Source: Lamellibrachia satsuma
Taxonomy: Eukaryota > Annelida > Polychaeta > Sabellida > Siboglinidae
DNA length: 64,000 bases
Direction of reading: 5' to 3'
NCBI GenBank assembly: GCA_033239005.1
Contig: BSQZ01000011.1
Location: 7,992,501-8,056,500, forward strand
The notes below the pieces were generated by a model. That model saw only the letters and a list, made by a program, of their open reading frames with translations. It made no database searches and was not told where the DNA came from. Both the position numbers and the translations under genes were made by a program. Shown here one piece after another: positions 57,648 to 64,000 of the stretch; position 1 is the stretch's first letter, and every line of letters begins with the position of its first letter.

Positions 57648-59168
57648 TTAATTTAGTAAAATTTATTTACTTGTGAATGACTGCTTTATCATTTCTGTGT
57701 GATTTCTGAACATGTCACAGGGCAAGAATTTTACAAAATTAAATTAAATCTATGCTAGTAGAAATTTTTAAGTACCAACATTACTGTTACTGGTAAATTG
57801 CCATGCAAGCCAACCTGGTAATATATAAACAGGTAAAAGAAAACCTGTTTATTTAACAAAAACTTGTCTTAAATTTGTTGTTTTGTCATTCAGGCAAGAT
57901 GCATTGAGAAGTTGGTTGGAAAAGCTGACGACAGACCCAATGCAGAAGAAATTATACCACAAGCATTCCTTCGATCAATTGACGAGGTACTCTGCTCACT
58001 GGACATAATGTATCAGCTATGAAAAAATTCCTTTACTACAACTGTATGACATTCAGTGAATATCCTCAAGCCTGGTGAAGTGTACAACATGTTTACCAAC
58101 TCCATATTTACACCATGCACTATTCTCTCATATTTATCCCATGCACTATTCTTTCATATTTACACCCATGCACTGTTCTCTTATATTTACCCCATGGACT
58201 GTTATATCTTATTTACACCAATGCATTGTGTCATATTTACATCGATGCATTGTTCTCTCATAATTACACCCATGCACTGTTCTCTCATATTTACATCCAT
58301 GCACTGTTTTCTCATATTTACACCCATACACTGTTCTCTCATATTTACACCCATACACTGTTCTCTCATATTTATACCCATACACTGTTCTCTCATATTT
58401 ACATCATGCACTGTTCTCTCATATTTACACCCGTACACTGTTCTCTCATATTTATACCCATACACTGTTCTCTCATATTTACATCCATGCACTGTTCTCT
58501 CTTATTTACATCCATGCACTGTCCTCTCATATTTACACTGATGCATTGTTCTCTCATATGTATACCCATACACTGTTCTCTCATATTTACATCCATGCAT
58601 TGTTCTCTCATATTTACATCCATGCACTGTTCTCTCATATTTACACTGATGCATTGTTCTCTCATATTTATACCCATACACTGTACTCTCATATTTACAT
58701 CCATGCACTGTCCTCTAATATTTACACTGATGCATTGTTCTCTCTTATTTAATCCATACACTATCCTCTCATATTTACACTGATGCATTGTTCTCTCTTA
58801 TTTACACCCATGCACTGTTGTTTCACCTGTACACCATCAACACTTGTTCTTCTGCCACCTCCACACTCCGAAGTATTGTATTGTAGCCATTTAATTAGCT
58901 TGTCTTGTCATCGTGGAAATATACGTTTTCAATGTACAAATTCTGTCTGTAGATTGATGCCGATAACCACAAGCAAGTCTCGTCATCTATGATCAAGTTG
59001 CAAAAAGAGAGGATCTTGCGACAAGAAGAAAAGATCTTACAGCAAGAACAGAAGATCTTGCAGCAAGAAGAAACAATCTGGCAGCAAAAAGAAACAATCT
59101 TGCAACAACAAAAAATTATTTCACAACAAAACAAAGCAATCTCACAGCAAAACAAGAAATGTTCGTGA
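40693..59168 (+). CDS. EIF2AK1: HRI-type eIF2-alpha kinase, tandem copy B (17 exons, 593 aa)
   Basis: Coding exons: 40693-40705, 41567-41764, 42355-42491, 44005-44066, 44439-44565, 44866-44946, 48392-48494, 49684-49711, 50375-50473, 50748-50817, 51612-51708, 52862-52968, 55375-55486, 56381-56481, 56911-57048, 57894-57986, 58953-59168. Every exon has a counterpart of equal phase in copy A, and length changes are all multiples of three. Seen: N-terminal helical segment with WQLATLLDHL, P-loop GKGGYGVV (170-177), Lys192, HRDLK with Asp372, DFG 394-396, intact GT (426-427) before AAPE (431-434), and a C-terminal run of seven heptads (543-591). All catalytic residues are present, so an active eIF2-alpha kinase is expected. 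Odd: a Cys83-Pro84 pair in the N-terminal domain is absent from copy A (Tyr-Pro there). The tail is Gln-rich and unlike copy A. Confidence 0.9.
42507..43499 (+). mobile_element. TIR element inserted at the exon 3 donor of copy B
   Basis: Left end GGGGAAGGCAGTGTTAGTTG and right end CTCAACTAACACTGTCTTCC are inverted repeats of about 23 bp. Copy A intron 3 is uninterrupted here, so the empty site is visible: the insertion falls about 15 bp inside the intron, possibly at a TA. No coding capacity. Confidence 0.8.
44995..45060 (-). pseudogene. LINE tail fragment left of the minisatellite
   Basis: Minus strand reads GVWRRLIKRAEQTKR, a typical LINE C-terminus. The continuation is at 48110-48320, on the other side of the array. 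Confidence 0.55.
45061..48090. repeat. 37/34-bp minisatellite, 3 kb, copy B intron 6
   Basis: About 80 units built from ATTCTCTCCCACTCTCC plus ATATATCATCATCTCCTGGC, or the shorter ATATATCATTATCTAAC form. Variants are ordered: a block of about 840 bp at roughly 46050-46790 recurs at 46885-47630. Absent from copy A intron 6, where the flanking LINE sequence is present. Confidence 0.97.
48110..48320 (-). pseudogene. LINE tail fragment right of the minisatellite
   Basis: Clearly related to 10240-10440 in copy A. Shows that the minisatellite grew inside an older LINE fragment. Confidence 0.6.
48880..49274. repeat. 22-bp minisatellite, about 18 units, copy B intron 7
   Basis: Unit CACTGAGCATGGTGTCATGTCC with scattered substitutions. 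Absent from copy A intron 7. Confidence 0.95.
50870..51135 (-). pseudogene. LINE reverse transcriptase tail, copy B intron 10
   Basis: Minus-strand frame with TTESITDVI, RRFWWFGHVSYANRQPWEP and RPLKSSDQIKND. Counterpart of 12300-12570 in copy A. Confidence 0.6.
51170..51440 (+). mobile_element. tRNA-derived SINE with amplified B box, copy B intron 10
   Basis: A-box region GTGGTTAGATCACTGG and four tandem GGACCATGGTTCGAGA units (51218-51284), the last reading GGTTCGAGTCC, a B-box. The body has GACACTAAACCCATTGGTCC and AAAAGATCCCACGCAGG. Same locus as 12600-12830. Confidence 0.7.
52105..52235. repeat. Short tandem repeat TGTTGATTTTGGTATTTTGG
   Basis: Three to four imperfect units in copy B intron 11. 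The copy A intron lacks them. Confidence 0.7.
53222..53265 (-). mobile_element. Helitron 3' terminus (3), copy B intron 12
   Basis: Minus strand: ACCAAGTTAT, hairpin CCCGTCC-TGG-GGATGGG, then CATTTTTGTTAG followed by T. Same end as the two spacer termini. The element extends to higher coordinates; its 5' end is not found. Confidence 0.6.
53517..54230 (-). pseudogene. LINE reverse transcriptase C-terminal part, copy B intron 12
   Basis: Minus-strand pieces in order: MNGQRLETVSKFKYLGSVIT, RIAQTTAVMTRLKAIWK, YRKNLCISYKDHVTN, TKTILQGTVRGARRRGRQMK and DNIKEWTGL. These are the conserved end of LINE polymerases of the kind often annotated as craniofacial-development-like. Frameshifts separate the pieces. 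It ends in a GAT repeat, typical of a LINE 3' end. Confidence 0.85.
54565..55260. repeat. Degenerate tandem repeats, copy B intron 12
   Basis: Related segments (CATTT..GCCAA.TTTTAC.GAA then ATTACTCCTTGTGGGTCAAA) at about 54570, 54745 and 55095. CAGTATTTTGCTG.TG occurs near 54995 and 55210. Confidence 0.55.
55535..55606. repeat. (TA)n microsatellite, copy B intron 13
   Basis: Interrupted TA tract. Confidence 0.95.
57100..57400 (-). pseudogene. LINE reverse transcriptase tail, copy B intron 15
   Basis: Counterpart of 21210-21530 in copy A, in the same intron and orientation. Confidence 0.6.
57435..57650. repeat. Compound TG/GC/TGTGG/TA microsatellite
   Basis: TG run, then GCGTGCGTGCGCGCACGCGC, then GTGGT repeats and long TA tracts. 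Strong Z-DNA and cruciform potential, about 240 bp upstream of exon 16. Confidence 0.95.
58102..58826. repeat. 27-bp minisatellite array, about 27 units, copy B intron 16
   Basis: Same unit as the copy A array but mostly with TCTCATA in place of TCTCACA or TTTCGCA, and more ragged unit lengths. Preceded by the same leader (58035-58095, with AAGCCTGGTGAAGTGTACAA). It lies on the other side of exon 16 compared with copy A. Confidence 0.97.
59013..59159 (+). repeat. 21-bp coding repeat giving seven Gln-rich heptads
   Basis: Inside the last exon of copy B. Each 21-nt unit gives a heptad starting with Ile: ILRQEEK, ILQQEQK, ILQQEET, IWQQKET, ILQQQKI, ISQQNKA, ISQQNKK. Frame and length are kept exactly. 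Confidence 0.95.
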
Positions 59169-59318
59169 TAAAAACAAAGTATCTCACAACGGTAAACAAA
59201 TGAGCTGCTGCACGTGCACATTAGACAAAGACGTCAAGTGAGATGGGGCTCTAAGTAATTCATCTCAGTTTGGTAAAGCAGGGAGTTAACACAAACATTG
59301 TGTGAACTTAAGGTGCTA

Positions 59319-59324
59319 ATTAAA
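59319..59324 (+). terminator. Possible polyadenylation signal ATTAAA of copy B
   Basis: Variant signal about 150 nt after the stop codon, right where a LINE fragment begins. Weak. Confidence 0.25.
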
Positions 59325-60240
59325 TTATGCCAACAATATATACAGATGACTGCTGTGGAAAAGTTAGTGGAGGCAAGAGTATACGTTTTGTGTTTAGTGG
59401 TCGCAAGTGTAAACTTGACAACAGCACAGTTGTATTTAATGATACTGAGTTGCAGGGTTGTCAGTACGCTGTACATCTGGACCACCATATTTCTAGTAAT
59501 GATAAGGATAATCTGGTCTCTGATGCTATTCCATCATTCTGGAGGAGTTATGACGTGTACAATTGTAAATGGCTGATTTTTGGGCCAGTTGCTGTCTTTT
59601 GTAAAGTGCAAGCTATTCAAGCAATGTTGCTATTCATATGATGGTGCACCATATGATGGTGTATCCATAGTAAAGGTGTTTGCAGTATTATGTATAGCAT
59701 GGTGCAAAGCAATAAAAAAGTATGGGGTTATCGCCACATACACATGCTGTGATATTATCTCAGTGCTGTCAGCTATACTGCCACTGTCTATTGTAAACTT
59801 ATCAATTCAAAATCCATGGTCCAATTGTGTTGTAAATTACTGCAACATTATGAATACGGCATGTACAGCAGTGATTCTGCTAGTGATATTGGCAATATCA
59901 GTTGCAATAACTGCTTAAAATGGCAAAACGAGCGATATAAACACCTGTGGCTGTGAACTGGCTGGGGCTGTCATTTGATTTAATATAAAGTTTTGTCAAA
60001 AACGCTTAAGAAATTTGTTGCCCAATGATCGGTGTTCTGATTCATTAACAGTTATTTCATCTATTGGGTGCAAAAAAATGTTTAGAAAAGTTGTTTTGAG
60101 TGGAAGACTACGTTTATCGCGTCGAATTTATGCATACTATTATAGTATGGAATGCCATTCACGACATTGTTCGCGATTTTGTAATGATAGTTCTTGGTTA
60201 GTTTATTTTTGAGAAATATATATTTAGTAAAACAGAGTGT
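59325..60240 (+). pseudogene. Non-LTR reverse transcriptase C-terminal remnant
   Basis: RFVFSGRKCKLDNSTVVFND (59380 on), CKLFKQCCYSYDGAPYDGVS after a frameshift, and FRKVVLSGRLRLSRRIYAY (about 60080) follow the order of a LINE polymerase end. At least two frameshifts. Clade not assigned. Confidence 0.6.
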
Positions 60241-60439
60241 TACATTTTAACTATGTACGTTCTTGATTAACAATATTAAAATGACTAAAATTGTAATAAT
60301 ATATCGTTAATTTTGTACCAGTACAAATAGTAGGCCTATAGAGAGTGCCTAGTGAGAAGTTATATATATTTTCAGGCAGTATCTGCGACAGTGCTTCTGG
60401 TGGGGATTATTACACTATACACCATCACTGTAACAGACG

Positions 60440-61965
60440 GACGTCTAAAATGGCTGCACCAACATGCATTATTTGTAATCAAGACAGCCAGGAAGGAAGT
60501 ACCTGAGTGAAGAACGATTCCTTGGTTTTCAGTCTACAAGCTGTTGGACTTTGCTGGCAACAAGTAAAATGCCACACATACTGTTATAAGAGTGTAGTTC
60601 ATAAAAGGATGCTAGAAAGAGCAGAACAAAGATTCCGTGATTCATCGTCCCGTAAACAACTACAAGTAACGCCGGCTACGAGAAGTTTGTGGCCAACATA
60701 TTGATCAATGCCTCTCCCACGTCTCTGTGATATGATGGAGAAACTGAAACTGAAGACACAAAGCACATGTGTGAAGAAAGTCAGCGTTGTTGCTGGAAAC
60801 AGGTGATGAAACTTCGCGAAGATCGACCGTTACTTGCTCGCTTCTTGGTGATCCAACAGTCACGTCTAAATATAGTGGACAAACTGGGGGAAACCATCGG
60901 GAACTACGAGATGGCAGTCACACCAAGACCATTCTTTGCCACAGATGAAACACTACTGATACCGAGTGACAAACGTTCCTTTATGAAGGAAGTAGAGCGA
61001 TATTGACCCCGAGCGACACAGTCGAGCTGACATCACTGAGGTGCATTTGGAAGTGGACATGCTTACTACCACAGATTGACAGAGACAATGTCATCATTAC
61101 TGATGGACAAGCTTTCGTGCAAAGCATGACAAAAATGCCGGGTATGGAAAAATACGTGACTTGGGTGATCTGATGATTAAGCGAAACGACAGACTGATGA
61201 AGGCTTACTCAGAAGATCGAATTATATTTGACAGGTATATCACTGGGTAATTGAAGGAGAAAAACGGGCCAAGAGAGTATGAACTACACAACCTGTCAAG
61301 TCCATCACACAAGATTCAATGAACATACAAAATGTGCCCATAAAACTACTGTTGTTCCATGTTGACACCAAGTCCCAACTGACAAAATATCTTGGCAAAC
61401 GATTGCTGGAACATTTTGCTATGAGTGAACAAGGGTTTGTTGTTGTCTTTGGAACAACAACATAAGCACACTAACAAAGACAACATTGTTAACAAGAACC
61501 TATCGACCCACAGTCACTAGGAGGCTGAAACTCAAAAACCCTACATGTGGTTGATGTCGCAACACAACATACATCAATTCGAAATATATGTGTGGTCTCC
61601 AGACACAGACGTGTTCCTGTACCAGGTCAATTTAAGCTACTAACTGGCAGAGGAAAGCTCTACCGAACAATTGAAATAAAGGAAAGATGTGCTACAATTG
61701 GAGTTGAAAAGTCAAAGGCATTAGTCGGACTCCATAACTTCACGGGTGAAGATTGGGGTGGAAATTTCTTCAACATATCAAATAAGACATGGATAGTGAA
61801 GTTTCTAGCACTCGCACCCGACGACGAAGTTATTAAAACATTCCAGTCATTTGGATGTTTGGAAGAAGAAACTGTCACCAGTCACATCGAGAGGTTTGTC
61901 TGCAATGTGTATTCCATAAGGAGTTCCTGCGTGATTTTCTACGATGGGACCTTTTCAGGATAAAA
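60440..61965 (+). pseudogene. Decayed copy of an uncharacterised multicopy invertebrate gene
   Basis: Pieces: MAAPTCIICNQDSQEGS and WQQVKCHTYCYKSVVHK (Cys/His-rich start), PRPFFATDETLLIPSDKRSF, SEDRIIFDRYITG, YVWSPDTDVFL, and GLHNFTGEDWGGNFF near the end. As far as I recall, this order matches a hypothetical-protein family repeated in marine invertebrate genomes. Several stops and frameshifts. SPDTDV is reminiscent of PIN/FEN-like nuclease acid motifs, but that is a guess. Possibly carried by a TE. Confidence 0.55.
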
Positions 61966-62219
61966 AGCTTTGAACACTAAACACCCTCAGGCCTCACATT
62001 GGCAGAGCTCACTTCATGTACAGACGAGACAAATCATACAAAGAATCCAGACCAGATTGTTGCAGTTGTTGTTGTGACATTGTTGCAGCTGCGAACATAT
62101 TTGGGAACGGAGTTCCACAGTTTCGGTGCAGCAACTTTAAAAGCAAGATCTCCCAGTGTTTTCCTTATAAAGTTTAAGATCATCCTGGGATCTTAGACCG
62201 TAATGGACGCTTCTAGGAG

Positions 62220-63050
62220 TCAGCATTTCCGATATATATATTCTGGTCCATGGCCGTGTAATAAATTAAATGTCAGTACGCATATCTTATATTTAATACG
62301 AAATTCAACCGGAAACCAGTGAAGTGATTTCAGTACTGGAGTGATATGGTCATATTTGCCGATCCTGCACAACACTCTAGCTGCGGTGTTTTGAACCATT
62401 TGTAATTTCCGTATAAGGTATTTTGGTAAGCCGATCAAAAGGGCATTGCAGTAATCAATATGGCTGTGGACCAGAGCATGTATCAGTTTCTCTGTACTCT
62501 GTTGATCTAGATATTTTCTGATTTTTCCGATGTCATATAGTTGCGCATAGGCTGCCCGACATTTGAACTTGACATGTTCTTCCATAGACATATGTTTAGC
62601 AAAATATGCGCCCAAATTTCGTACACATTACAGTGCATGTACCTCATAGCCCCCGATGTTAATGGCCGTGTTGGTGCATTTTGCTAGTTGTTGCGGAGTG
62701 CCGATTAAAACGTACTCCGTCTTGGAGTTGTTAATTTTGAGTTTCATGCCTTGCATCCAGCTATTGATGTCTCTAATGCATCGTTCCATGGACTCACAGT
62801 TACTGTATAAAGAATCAGGATGGAAACCACAGTCAACTTGATGATCATTGGCGTAGGCATGCCCCAGCTTCCCATGCTGATCAATGACAGTGAAAACAAT
62901 GCTAGAGCACTCTGTGAATACAACGGGACGTAGGCATGAGCCTTGCGGTACTCCCTGATCCAGTTTAAACTGCTCAGGCGTCGTACCATTGATAAAAATA
63001 CGTTGCGAAGTTGATTGGAGATAAGAGGAAAGCCAATATAACATTTCAGT
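62220..63050 (-). pseudogene. CR1/L2-like LINE reverse transcriptase, 5'-truncated
   Basis: Minus strand: FINGTTPEQFKLDQGVPQGS, then AYANDHQVDCGF (consensus YADD), NSKTEYVLIGTPQQLAK; a frame change; ALVHSHIDYCNALLIGLPK, VQNTAARVLCRIGKYDHITP and LLHGHGPEYI. This covers the palm through thumb of a CR1/L2-type RT. The active-site second Asp is Asn, so the enzyme is dead. Confidence 0.85.
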
Positions 63051-63079
63051 TTAACGAAACAACGTTAACATTTTGTTAT

Positions 63080-63360
63080 TTTAGAAAGGAATTGACACAA
63101 ATGAGGGAATGGTAGCTAAGATAATAAAGGCAGTGAAGGATAGTAAATCACCTGGAGTGGATGGAATTCCTAAAAGACTACTAATGGAAACAGTAGAACA
63201 AGTTAGTATACTATTAGCAAGAGTGTTCAACTTGTCATTAAAAGAGGGAGTGGTTTCTTTTGAATGGAAAGAAGTAAACATTATACCATTATTTAGAAAA
63301 GGTTCGAGAAATAAGTCAGATAATTACATAACAATGAGTTTAACATCAGTGTAAATTATT
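63080..63360 (+). pseudogene. LINE reverse transcriptase N-terminal palm fragment
   Basis: KAVKDSKSPGVDGIPKRLL, then SLKEGVVSFEWKEVNIIPLF and KGSRNKSDNY, the fingers/palm start of a LINE RT. It runs head-to-head with the CR1/L2-like piece next to it, so it is a separate element. Stops after TSV. Confidence 0.85.
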
Positions 63361-64000
63361 AGAAAGGTTATTTAAAGACCATATGGTGGATTAACAAAAG
63401 TCAAGGTTGCAAACATAAAGTTCAAGGTGCAAACATGAAGTTCACATTTTCGCAAATATGTTTAAGCACTTTCCATACATAAACGGGCCAGTATCTCTCA
63501 CATGTCAATCGGTTGTTGCCGCTAGATGGCATCACTGTTTTCTACGGTTACAAACCTGGTCTAAATAAATTTTGGTCAGCAACAATCCAATAACAAGCCG
63601 TTGCGCAGATTACGTTTGCTCTCTTCTCTTTCGTGAGTTAAATAATAACGTAGAAACTATTTTGTTCGCATTCGTTGTTGGATTGAGTAACAAGGCCTCG
63701 GAAAAATTGTAATACGGTTGATTTTTTAAATCAACTTGATTTTTATTAAAGTGATTCTTTGTGAGGTAACATGCATTTGAGATGTACTGTATCAAACTGT
63801 GATCAGTTCCCATAAGTACGTTCTCTGCCACTTATTTCTTGCATTTTATGCATAATTTGGGTGTTATATGCGCAAAAAAACCGACAGATAATTGTGTTTA
63901 CATGAAGCATTTTGAGCTTGCTGCCATGTGGATAAGCTCTGCCAACTGCAGTGTTTGCATAATGTCGTGTCCTGTCACAGGGCAGGGCGTTTGTGTTCAA
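63360..64000. other. Window end, nothing recognised
   Basis: Contains AAGTTCAAGGTGCAAACATGAAGTTC-like short repeats near 63400-63440 and two short minus-strand frames without motifs. Confidence 0.4.

Overview
The window is invertebrate metazoan nuclear DNA. It is AT-rich, its genes are split by long GT-AG introns, and many transposable element (TE) families are present: Penelope-like, Ty3/gypsy, several non-LTR lineages, tRNA-derived SINEs, Helitron and hAT-like elements. I cannot name the species; a marine invertebrate (lophotrochozoan- or lancelet-like) is an impression only. No bacterial features such as operons or ribosome binding sites are present.

Main result: two tandem, same-strand copies of an eIF2-alpha kinase of the HRI (EIF2AK1) type. 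Copy A runs 224-25967 and copy B 40693-59168. I traced 17 coding exons in each by hand, with splice sites, phases and exon order matching between copies (predicted 562 and 593 aa). Both have the HRI-like N-terminal helical domain, P-loop, catalytic Lys, HRDLK, DFG and APE, plus a C-terminal coiled coil. Both start with a 13-nt coding exon downstream of the same promoter block, which holds a CArG box and two adjacent kappaB-type palindromes. The copies differ where regulation would be expected: copy A has Asp at the conserved P+1-loop Thr, and copy B ends in seven Gln-rich heptads.

Layout: 1-26 kb, copy A, whose introns hold a Penelope-like element (350-1465), a foldback MITE, a hAT-like element, LINE and SINE pieces, a decayed Ty3/gypsy element (17.4-20.2 kb) and a 2.1-kb array of a 27-bp minisatellite. 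26-40 kb, the spacer, with LINE debris, two Helitron 3' ends (one with a helicase remnant), microsatellites and a minus-strand gene for a secreted protein with LDL-receptor YWTD repeats (31.1-36.5 kb, 3' end not found). 40-59 kb, copy B, whose introns hold a 3-kb 37/34-bp minisatellite, a 22-bp minisatellite, a TIR element, a third Helitron end, LINE pieces and a second 27-bp array. 59-64 kb, decayed LINEs and a decayed copy of an uncharacterised multicopy gene.

The intron LINE and SINE fragments shared by both copies predate the duplication. The Penelope, gypsy, Helitron and TIR insertions are found in one copy only. HRI kinases phosphorylate eIF2-alpha and shut down translation under stress. 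Paired kappaB sites at both promoters suggest immune or stress induction of the pair; that is inference.
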